DNA from: an uncultured Acetatifactor sp.
GTDB lineage: Bacteria; Bacillota; Clostridia; Lachnospirales; Lachnospiraceae
Direction of reading: 5' to 3'
Assembly (NCBI GenBank): GCA_910577035.1
Contig: CAJTKW010000007.1
Span: 1-64,000 of the forward strand
DNA length: 64,000 nucleotides
The notes under the pieces were generated by a model. It was not told the DNA's origin, did not search any database, and saw only the letters and a program-made list of their open reading frames with translations. Both the position numbers and the translations under genes were made by a program. Positions 7,267-14,877 of this stretch are shown here, piece after piece (within the stretch, counting starts at the first letter, position 1; every line of letters begins with the position of its first letter).

Positions 7267-9318
7267 TCATATCTCGTTGTTCTCCAGCATGGAATCAATG
7301 GTTCGCTTCAATGCGCCGATGGCCTCTATCGCACCCATGCCCTCCATCTGGCAGGCCGCCGTGCTCAAATGTCCGCCGCCGCCCATCCTCTCCATGATAA
7401 TCTGCACATTTACCTCATCTATGGAACGCGCGCTGATGTATACCTTTCCCTGATAATCCGTGAGTACAAAGCTCGCCTTGATTCCCTTGATATTCAGCAG
7501 CTCATTTGCCGCCTGGGCCCCGATCACCGTAGGGCTGGGAAGCTCGTCCGCCGTACAGATGGAAATTGCAAAATACTGCTTATAAATCTCCGCCTGACTG
7601 ACCGCATCCGCCTTTGCCTTATATTCCAGGGCATCCTCACGGAAAAGCTTCCGCACGCGGGTCACATCCGCACCGTTCCTTCTCAGGAATGCCGCCGCTT
7701 CAAAGGTGCGCACGCCGGTCTTGGTCATGAAATTATTGGTATCCACCATTATGCCGGAATAAAGGCAGTCCGCCTCCTCCGTGCGGATTTTGATGTTGTC
7801 ATAGGTATACTGCAGTATTTCCGATACCATCTCCGATGCCGACGATGCGTAAGGCTCCACATAAGAAAGCGTGGCGTTCTCAATCGTCTCCGTCCCCTGT
7901 CTGTGGTGGTCCAGCACCACCACGGACTTGCAGAAGCGCAGCAGATCCGGGCATTCCGTGATGGAAGGCTTATTCACATCCACCACCACCAGGACACAAT
8001 TGCCGCCGGCCGCCTCGATGGCCTGCTGATTTCCTATAATCATGTCTTCCTGATACTCCTGGTTATTCCGGAACATGTCCACCATGGGCTGAATGCTGGG
8101 CGGTACATCGTTGAGGACAATATGCGCCTTTCGCTCCAGGGCCTGGGCCGCGCGGTATATTCCCACCGCCGCTCCGAAGCTGTCCGCATCCGGCATCCGA
8201 TGGCCCATGACAAGCACCAGGTCCTTGCCGGTAATGATCTCCCGCAGGGCATGTGCCTTCACCCTGGCCTTCACCCGTGTATTTTTCTCCACCTGCTGGC
8301 TCTTTCCGCCGTAATAGACAATGCTCTCCGGCGTCTTGATCACCGCCTGATCGCCGCCCCGTCCCAATGCCAGATCAATCGCGTTTCTGGAAAACTCGTA
8401 ATTCTGCGCATAGGTGAGGCCGTCCAGTCCCACGCCGATACTGATCGTCACCGCCATCTCGTTTCCGATATTTACGGTCTTAACCTCCTCCAGAAGGTCA
8501 AATCGGTTCTCCTGCAGCTGCGCGACCATCTTCTTTCTCAGGATGATAAGGTACTTGTCCTTCTCCAGCTTCTTACAGATCCCGTCATATCCGGAAATGT
8601 ATTTATTCACCTTCCTGTCGATCAGTGCCACCAACAGGGAACGGCGCACCTCCTCCACGCTTTCCATTGCCTCTTCATAATTATCGAGATAGATCATCCC
8701 CACGGCCAGGCTCTGGTCGTCCACCTCCTGTAAGGCAATGTGCAGGGCCGTCTCGTCATACAGATAGACCGCGATCAGGTAACCGTTATAGTCTCTCGCA
8801 TCAATCATGTCGCTGTGTTCCGCCATCTCCTTCAGGGAGATCTTCTTGAACTTCGCAACATACTCGCCGCCTTCATATTCCAGCTCATACTGGGCCTCGT
8901 CCAATCCGTTGTCATCCGGAAGGCGGTCTCTGGTAATGGTGGGAAACAGCGAAGTGACAGACTTATTATAGCCCTTGGGCTGGTTTACCACCGTCTCGAA
9001 GGCGGTATTGGTCCAGATCACCTTCCCGCTGTCATCCAGCAGTGCATAGGGCAGATCCATGTCCCGCAGAAGCTTTCTCTGAATCTGCCCATACTCCGTG
9101 GCAAAGCTGATCAGCTCGTTCATAATAACAGGCTTATTATAAAAGTACAGGGACAGGGTAATGGCAAAGTAAACGACGGTGTAACCCGCCAGAAGCAGCC
9201 CCGCCTGCAGATTGATCAGAAACACCGCCGCGTCCACAAACAGAAGCAAAATACCCAAATAGACACTAAATTGTATGTAGGTCCTGATACGGCCCTTTAA
9301 CCTGATTCTCTTCTTCAT
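7267..9318 (-). CDS. gdpP: Cyclic-di-AMP phosphodiesterase, membrane-bound
   Basis: The 683-residue protein has the GdpP/YybT layout. Two transmembrane segments lie near the N-terminus (about 15-60), then a PAS-like region (DLPYALLDDSGKVIWTNTAF), a degenerate GGDEF region, and a C-terminal DHH/DHHA1 phosphoesterase. The DHH motifs are VMGHRMPDADSFG, VVVDVNKP and VVLDHHRQG; the GGGGH near the end is the DHHA1 signature. It hydrolyses cyclic-di-AMP to pApA and so affects osmotic and cell-wall balance. The ATG at 9318 has GGAG nine bases upstream. An ATG at 9333 is also open, but it follows a TATAAT box almost directly and has no ribosome site. The adjacency with rplI-dnaB is typical of Firmicutes. 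Confidence 0.93.
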   Translation of the reverse strand: MKKRIRLKGRIRTYIQFSVYLGILLLFVDAAVFLINLQAGLLLAGYTVVYFAITLSLYFYNKPVIMNELISFATEYGQIQRKLLRDMDLPYALLDDSGKVIWTNTAFETVVNQPKGYNKSVTSLFPTITRDRLPDDNGLDEAQYELEYEGGEYVAKFKKISLKEMAEHSDMIDARDYNGYLIAVYLYDETALHIALQEVDDQSLAVGMIYLDNYEEAMESVEEVRRSLLVALIDRKVNKYISGYDGICKKLEKDKYLIILRKKMVAQLQENRFDLLEEVKTVNIGNEMAVTISIGVGLDGLTYAQNYEFSRNAIDLALGRGGDQAVIKTPESIVYYGGKSQQVEKNTRVKARVKAHALREIITGKDLVLVMGHRMPDADSFGAAVGIYRAAQALERKAHIVLNDVPPSIQPMVDMFRNNQEYQEDMIIGNQQAIEAAGGNCVLVVVDVNKPSITECPDLLRFCKSVVVLDHHRQGTETIENATLSYVEPYASSASEMVSEILQYTYDNIKIRTEEADCLYSGIMVDTNNFMTKTGVRTFEAAAFLRRNGADVTRVRKLFREDALEYKAKADAVSQAEIYKQYFAISICTADELPSPTVIGAQAANELLNIKGIKASFVLTDYQGKVYISARSIDEVNVQIIMERMGGGGHLSTAACQMEGMGAIEAIGALKRTIDSMLENNEI

Positions 9319-9382
9319 ATGAATACGCTCCATAAAGCCATTATATCATATTCCCCTACACTATGCCACAAATTAATTTGTC

Positions 9383-9415
9383 AAAAAGGGAGATGTTTTG
9401 TCATCTCCCTTTTTT
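9383..9415 (-). terminator. Terminator of the carbohydrate operon
   Basis: AAAAAGGGAGATG (9383-9395) pairs with CATCTCCCTTTTT (9402 onward). T-runs flank both sides, so it can work in both directions. It lies just past the stop of the GH35 gene and before gdpP. Confidence 0.85.
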
Positions 9416-9424
9416 AATCCCCTG

Positions 9425-11170
9425 TTATCCAATATCCGGCTGGTCCCGGAAGCTGATCTCTCCCGTGCTTTTGCCTTCCGTCTCAAATATTATAATCTCG
9501 TTTTTCCCCAGCTTTAAAAGGGGCGCAGGCACATACAGCCTTTTCTGAGGGCCGATTTCCCAGAATCTTCCGATGTTGAAACCGTTCACAAAGATACAGC
9601 CCTTCCCCCAGCCCTCCGGCTCCAGGAAGGTATCTCCCTTCTCTTCCACCATGAGCTCAAACCGATGAAATCCGGGCAGCCCTTCCGTATATCCTCTGCC
9701 AAAATCCAGCTTTTCCAGATTGTCAAGGGGCAGACAGTACTGCTGCCAGTTATGGTGCATATGGCCGTTGATCTGTACGCTGCCGTCAATGCCCTTGCGC
9801 TGTTCCTCCATCCCGGGGCCAAAGTTCACACGCCCCATATTTTCCACCAGAATGCGCAGCTCGTCACCGGGCCCGGCCTCCGCACTGATTTTATGCTCTT
9901 CCTGCAGCTCCCGGTCATAAAGCGTCAGCAGCCGCTGATTTCCCAGGAAGATGCCGGCCCTGTCGTTCGCCCTGCGCAGACGGATTTTTTCCAGTTTCCT
10001 CTCATTCTGAATCCCGGACACATAGAGGATGTAGCCGTAATACTGCCCCAGCCGCTCCATGGATTGGGTACAGACACTTTCCACCGGCTCAGCAATGTCC
10101 CCCAGGGCTTCAAACAGACCCACACACCCGTTTTCCCGTATTGTCCCGTAAGCCTTCTTTGTGATGGGCGTACTGAACTCCACCCGGGGAAGCGGGGCAT
10201 ATTTCCCGATAATCTCCCTGTAAACCTCATATTTCCGGGTGAGATCCCCGGCCTCCGTCAGAATCGCATCGTAATCGTAGGAGGTGACGTCCGGCGTCAG
10301 GGCATCGTAATAGTTGGAGCCGTTCATAAAGCCGAAGTTGGTGCCGCCGATAAACATGTAGACATTCACATGTCCTGTCTTCAGCATTTCGTCCAGATCC
10401 GCCGCACTTTGTTCCAAATTGCCTGTCATATGGCCGCCGTTGCCCCAGTGGTCGAACCAGCCCACCCAGAATTCTGCCCCCATCAGGGGGCCGCCCTTGA
10501 CATGCTTCTTCATAATCTCAAAGCGCTCCCTGGTATTGGATCCGAAATTTCCCGTGGGCAGGGCCCCTTCCACACTGCCCCCTTCCATACTCTCGTCCTT
10601 GGGCTCGTCGGAGGTAATCAGGGGCACGGTAATGCCTCCCGCCCGCAGCATATCCCGCATCTGCTCCAGATAGCGCCTGTCGTTTCCGAAATAGCCGTAC
10701 TCATTCTCGATCTGCATGAGAATGACATTTCCGCCCTCCGTGATCTGTAAGGGCTTCAAAACAGGCAGGAGCACGTTATAATAATCCTGCACATGCCCTA
10801 AGAAAGCCGGATCACTCACCCGCAGGCGCATCCCGTCCTCCTTAAGCAGCCAGCCCGGCAATCCGCCAAACTCCCATTCCGCGCAAATGTACGGCGAGGG
10901 CCGCAGGATCACATATAACCCCAGCTCCTCCGCAATCTTCACAAATTCCACCACATTACACATACCGTCAAAGACATATTTCCCCTTCTCAGGCTCGTGC
11001 ATATTCCAGGGAATGTAAGTCTCCACCGTGTTCATTCCCAGACTTTTCAGCTTTTCCAGCCTGTCCCGCCAGTACTCCGGCACAATGCGGAAATAATGAA
11101 TGCTGCCGGAAATAATCTGAAAAGGCTTCCCGTCCAGATAAAAGGTCTCTTTCACTTCAAATGTACTCAT
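9425..11170 (-). CDS. Beta-galactosidase, glycoside hydrolase family 35
   Basis: The 581-residue protein opens with the GH35 TIM barrel: GKPFQIISGSIHYFR, GMNTVETYIPWNMHEP, LRPSPYICAEWEFGGLP and QIENEYG, whose Glu is the expected acid/base. GAEFWVGWFDHWG is the nucleophile region. Beta-sandwich domains follow (about 380-581). There is no signal peptide, so it should act in the cytoplasm on imported galacto-oligosaccharides, releasing terminal beta-galactose. The start at 11170 (MSTFEVKETF) is preferred to the longer frame because the GH35 fold begins there and AGGT lies upstream. It is the last gene of the eleven-gene carbohydrate operon. GH35 also includes exo-beta-glucosaminidases, so the substrate is not certain. 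Confidence 0.9.
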   Translation of the reverse strand: MSTFEVKETFYLDGKPFQIISGSIHYFRIVPEYWRDRLEKLKSLGMNTVETYIPWNMHEPEKGKYVFDGMCNVVEFVKIAEELGLYVILRPSPYICAEWEFGGLPGWLLKEDGMRLRVSDPAFLGHVQDYYNVLLPVLKPLQITEGGNVILMQIENEYGYFGNDRRYLEQMRDMLRAGGITVPLITSDEPKDESMEGGSVEGALPTGNFGSNTRERFEIMKKHVKGGPLMGAEFWVGWFDHWGNGGHMTGNLEQSAADLDEMLKTGHVNVYMFIGGTNFGFMNGSNYYDALTPDVTSYDYDAILTEAGDLTRKYEVYREIIGKYAPLPRVEFSTPITKKAYGTIRENGCVGLFEALGDIAEPVESVCTQSMERLGQYYGYILYVSGIQNERKLEKIRLRRANDRAGIFLGNQRLLTLYDRELQEEHKISAEAGPGDELRILVENMGRVNFGPGMEEQRKGIDGSVQINGHMHHNWQQYCLPLDNLEKLDFGRGYTEGLPGFHRFELMVEEKGDTFLEPEGWGKGCIFVNGFNIGRFWEIGPQKRLYVPAPLLKLGKNEIIIFETEGKSTGEISFRDQPDIG

Positions 11171-11250
11171 ATTCTGTCTTACCTCATATAAATTTATGTC
11201 TAGCGCCTGTATTGCCCCAAAGTCTTCCCATATGATACAGACTGCCTTCT

Positions 11251-12888
11251 TTATTTCGTCAGTACCACCGTGGTAACGCTTCCTCCGGGAATTGCCACCG
11301 GCTTTGAAGGGTCGAAGGCTTCTTCCAGGGTACACTCCAGGTCATATTCTTCGGAAGTCACATACATGGCGATCCGGCTGTAACCCTCCACCCCTGCAAG
11401 GATAAACTCCTGCTCTGCGTACTCGTCCTTTCCGGTCTTCTCGTCCGCAGGCTTTCCGTCCTTTGTTTTGTCATTGATAAATACCATCACCAGCTCCTGC
11501 TCCCCGCTGTCATTTACACCCGTGAATGCCACAGGCAGCATGGCCTCCTGCCTGCTGTCCCCTGCCTGTATATCCACCCGCACATAGCCGGGCCGCACAT
11601 ACCTGCTGTAATTTCCATAGCTCCAGAGCCGCTTTAAAACCCTGTATTTCTGGCTGGACTCATCAATGTAAATCAGGCCGTCCCTGTAGCCGCCGGGCGT
11701 CACAGCCACCCAGTTCTGCCAGGACACCACGTCCAGAATCCTTAAATCCTCGGCGATCTCCTGGGCAATGTGAATGGCGGAATCCATGGTAAAGTCACTG
11801 CCGTTCACCATCTCACACCACTCACTGGTGCGGATCTTCACCTCCGGATAATGAGCCTCCATCCAGTTCTTAAAGGTCTTCTTATCCTGGGCATCCGACC
11901 AATAGGAATGATTGTCAATGGTGTCAAAATGTTCCCGAAGCCGTGCCGTGTTAAGAATGGCGGAGGTATATCCCACCGCATCCCCCTTCCACTCGCCGCT
12001 CTCCGGCCCGGACAGCTTTACGTCCGCCAGAGCCGGCCTCTTCTCCAGCTCATCCAGGAATGCCATATACACCTTTGCCGTATCCGTCTTGGCATAATGA
12101 CAGCCCTCCTGCCCGTTATACCAGTCCCACTGCGGCTCATTGATGGGAGAGAGGAACTTCACGGGGATCCCCTCCTCCACGAAATGCTCCGCCACATCCA
12201 TACAATATCCAGCCCACTCCGGGTATTTCTCCGGGGAAATATTCGTCCTGCTGCCGCCCTCGGTCATATGGGCCATTCCGTTGTCCGTCAGCCGTACCAG
12301 GGGACTGTTGCAGAACAACACCACTTCCTCCGCCCCCAGCTCGCTGACCCTTTTTAAGAACCAGACTGCATTGGCATCCCTGGTAAAGTCATACACCCCC
12401 GGCTCCGTCTCAAAGCACTGCGCCCGCCGGTGATAGTCCCAGAAGGTGCCGTTTTTACTCTCCACCGAACCTGCCCCCAGGTTATACCGGTAGCAGGTCA
12501 GGCCGATGCCCTTCTCCCTGTCAAAGAGCAGGGCGGCAATGTCTTCCCTGGTGCTGCCTCCCGTCCCGTTGGCATCCTTGGTAAAGCCTCCCACATACTG
12601 GCTCCACCAGGCGCCGCTGGTGCCGAAGCTCTCCATGGTCTGGTAGGTGACACTCTCATCCACCGTCATTTTTCCGTAATTTGTCTCCTGCATAGTATCC
12701 TCACCGCTCCCGTTTCTCTCCAAATTCTCCGGGTTTCCGCCCTCTGGATTCTCCTGCCCCGAAAGGATCCTGTCCGGATAAGACGTTCCCCCAGGGGCCT
12801 GCCCGGCCCCCTGGGTCTCCCCGGCGCCGCACCCTGCCAGCATCACCGCCAGCCCCAGCGCCCCTAAAACCATACCTTGTTTTTTCAT
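11251..12888 (-). CDS. Surface lipoprotein glycosidase, GH30-like
   Basis: The 545-residue protein begins with a lipoprotein signal peptide and lipobox LAGC (Cys20), then a low-complexity linker. The catalytic region has ESFGTSGAWWSQYVGG, CYRYNLGAGS, FCNSP, the acid/base block SPINEPQWDW and the nucleophile block IRTSEWCEM. These fit a GH30-type (beta/alpha)8 barrel with an appended beta-sandwich. The NEPQWDW form recalls endo-beta-1,6-galactanases of GH30 subfamily 5. With the intracellular GH35 enzyme next to it, this would cut galactan side chains outside the cell before uptake. The subfamily and substrate are inference; the lipoprotein GH30-like call is firm. Confidence 0.8.
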   Translation of the reverse strand: MKKQGMVLGALGLAVMLAGCGAGETQGAGQAPGGTSYPDRILSGQENPEGGNPENLERNGSGEDTMQETNYGKMTVDESVTYQTMESFGTSGAWWSQYVGGFTKDANGTGGSTREDIAALLFDREKGIGLTCYRYNLGAGSVESKNGTFWDYHRRAQCFETEPGVYDFTRDANAVWFLKRVSELGAEEVVLFCNSPLVRLTDNGMAHMTEGGSRTNISPEKYPEWAGYCMDVAEHFVEEGIPVKFLSPINEPQWDWYNGQEGCHYAKTDTAKVYMAFLDELEKRPALADVKLSGPESGEWKGDAVGYTSAILNTARLREHFDTIDNHSYWSDAQDKKTFKNWMEAHYPEVKIRTSEWCEMVNGSDFTMDSAIHIAQEIAEDLRILDVVSWQNWVAVTPGGYRDGLIYIDESSQKYRVLKRLWSYGNYSRYVRPGYVRVDIQAGDSRQEAMLPVAFTGVNDSGEQELVMVFINDKTKDGKPADEKTGKDEYAEQEFILAGVEGYSRIAMYVTSEEYDLECTLEEAFDPSKPVAIPGGSVTTVVLTK

Positions 12889-12941
12889 TTTTCATTTCCC
12901 TCTGCGAATCCGGCTCCGGCAGCAGCGCCGCCGTTCACCTT

Positions 12942-13973
12942 TTAGCCTACCAGCCCGGAATTCTCCATATTTTCCACCAGCTTTCTCTGGCCGATCAGAT
13001 ACACCACCGCCAGCGGGATCAGGAAGATCAGCACCGCTGCCTGCTTCACGGCGTCAAAGGCTATATCCGTCACCAGCGGAATCTCATACCAGGTCCGCAG
13101 GGCATTCTGAATGTATTCCTTGTTGGCCGAGGTAAAGGTGGAGGACAGAAGCGTACTCATATAGGCCCCCTCGGGATTAAAATAGTTGGTATAATAAGTA
13201 TCCCCGTAGTTCCACACGAAGGACAGGATGCCCACGGTAGAGATGATGGGAACCGCATTGGGAATCATGATCTTAAAGTAAGTCCTGTAGAAGCCGCAGC
13301 CGTCGATCAGCGCCGCCTCCTCCAGCTCCTTGGGAATGTTCTTGAAGAACTGGCTGAACAGGAAAATAAACAGGCTCTGGTTGACCCCGAAGCCGAATAC
13401 CGCCAGCATCACCAGGGCTATAGGATTGTTAATCAGCTTAATCTCCCCCGCCGCCGTGAAAAGGTCCATGATGCCAAAGACATCAAAATGGGTAAAGTAA
13501 ATATACTGTGACAGCAGCAGGGACTGTCTGGGAAGCAGGAATACGACAATGACCAGGACAAACACCAGCTTCCTGCCGGGGAAGTCCACTCTGGCCAGGG
13601 CATAACCCACCATCGCCGAGAAGAAGACCTGGATCACCATAATGCCTGCCGCGTACGCCACGGACTTCACAATCGTCATCGCCCCGTCCGGCATCACAAG
13701 CCGGATTGCCGCTTTGAAGCTCACCGTGGAATTGCGGAGGGGAATCCAGATGACATTGGGGTTGCCAAGATCCTCAATAGAGGAAAACACAATCGGCACC
13801 AGCTTCAGGATCGGATAGATGATCGTAAAGCACAGCCCCAGGATGAGTACCATGGAAAACACCTTTACCACGCCCTTTTTAGAGCGGTTCTTAAACAGAT
13901 AGATGGCCAGGGAAGCGTCGTTTCCCGCCTTGATCCTGTTCTTTTTACGGTTAACGTTTTTCTTATTTTGCAT
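12942..13973 (-). CDS. Sugar ABC transporter permease, MalG-type
   Basis: The 343-residue protein has six predicted membrane segments after a basic N-terminal tail. The cytoplasmic loop EEAALIDGCGFYRTYFKIMI is the EAA motif that contacts the ATPase. It overlaps the preceding permease by 11 bp, so the two are translationally coupled and probably pair up. AGGTGG lies about nine bases before the ATG. It is longer than a typical MalG (about 280-300), mostly because of the N-terminal tail and a large outer loop. No ATPase is encoded in the operon; such importers often share a MsmX/UgpC-type ATPase encoded elsewhere. Confidence 0.9.
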   Translation of the reverse strand: MQNKKNVNRKKNRIKAGNDASLAIYLFKNRSKKGVVKVFSMVLILGLCFTIIYPILKLVPIVFSSIEDLGNPNVIWIPLRNSTVSFKAAIRLVMPDGAMTIVKSVAYAAGIMVIQVFFSAMVGYALARVDFPGRKLVFVLVIVVFLLPRQSLLLSQYIYFTHFDVFGIMDLFTAAGEIKLINNPIALVMLAVFGFGVNQSLFIFLFSQFFKNIPKELEEAALIDGCGFYRTYFKIMIPNAVPIISTVGILSFVWNYGDTYYTNYFNPEGAYMSTLLSSTFTSANKEYIQNALRTWYEIPLVTDIAFDAVKQAAVLIFLIPLAVVYLIGQRKLVENMENSGLVG

Positions 13974-14877
13974 TTTTCTTTACCACCTTTCCCATCAGCA
14001 GCATGACGATGCCCAGTACGGCCAGCACATTGAGAATATAGACCACGGACAGCGCCGATCCAACTCCTATCTTATTCTGGGTGAAAGCAAAGCTGTATGC
14101 CTCTTCCGCAATGGCAGATCCCAGGAATAAATCCACCACGGTATAAATAATCACAAACAAAGTAATGTGGATAATGGAAGGGATGGTTACCTTCCAGAAG
14201 GTTTCATACGCCGTCGCTCCCTCCATTTTCGCCACCTCATACAGGCTGGGGCTGATGGACTGCAGGGCCGTCAGATAGACCAGTGTCTGGACGCCTGCCT
14301 GGGAGATCAGTTCAAAGATATTCTCCACATAATTCATAATAGGAAACAATATCCGCCGGGGCACATTTAATACCCGCATCAGAAATATGGTGATATAGCT
14401 TCCGCTCATAAGGCTGCTGCCTGTATCCAGGGATTCTCCCGCCCCGGTGGTCATGGTCAGCATTTCCACCACTACGTCAATCCCCAGGATGATAGGCAGG
14501 AAGAAAATCAGCCTCACAAGTGCCCTGCCCTTGAATTTCTGGTTTGCCAGCAATGCCATGAACAAACTGAAAATCACGATCAGGGGCACACTGATCAGCA
14601 TGTTGGTATTTTCCTCCGTAAACAGCCTTGCCATGGGCTGGGAGTTGGTAGTCACCTCCGTGGCGAACAGGTCAATATAATTCTGAATCCCCACCCATTC
14701 AAAGGTCATTCCGCCGGTTTCACCCACACCGATCTTATTAAAGGAATAGAAGATGGTGTTCACCAGCGGCATCAGGAAAAAGGCGATAAAGCCGATGATA
14801 AAGGGGGAGGCAAAGATCAGCCCGTTTATCTTTTTCTTTGTTCTGTATGGAAGTTTCCTGCTGCTGCCCTTCATCAT
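13963..14877 (-). CDS. Sugar ABC transporter permease, MalF-type
   Basis: The 304-residue permease starts with the family pattern FASPFIIGFIAFFLMPLVNTIFYSF and has the EAA loop EVAKMEGATAYETFWKVTIP. The start is ATGATG, with the first ATG overlapping the TGA stop of the upstream DUF5696-like gene (ATGA). AGGAGG lies four bases from the first ATG and seven from the second (14874), so the second may be the true start. With its 11-bp overlap partner it forms the second permease pair of the operon. Confidence 0.9.
   Translation of the reverse strand: MMKGSSRKLPYRTKKKINGLIFASPFIIGFIAFFLMPLVNTIFYSFNKIGVGETGGMTFEWVGIQNYIDLFATEVTTNSQPMARLFTEENTNMLISVPLIVIFSLFMALLANQKFKGRALVRLIFFLPIILGIDVVVEMLTMTTGAGESLDTGSSLMSGSYITIFLMRVLNVPRRILFPIMNYVENIFELISQAGVQTLVYLTALQSISPSLYEVAKMEGATAYETFWKVTIPSIIHITLFVIIYTVVDLFLGSAIAEEAYSFAFTQNKIGVGSALSVVYILNVLAVLGIVMLLMGKVVKKNAK

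Noticed and set aside
7252..8733. 493-residue frame on the + strand over gdpP
   Set aside because: It is antisense to the clear DHH phosphodiesterase; histidine/arginine/leucine-rich shadow composition and no start signal.
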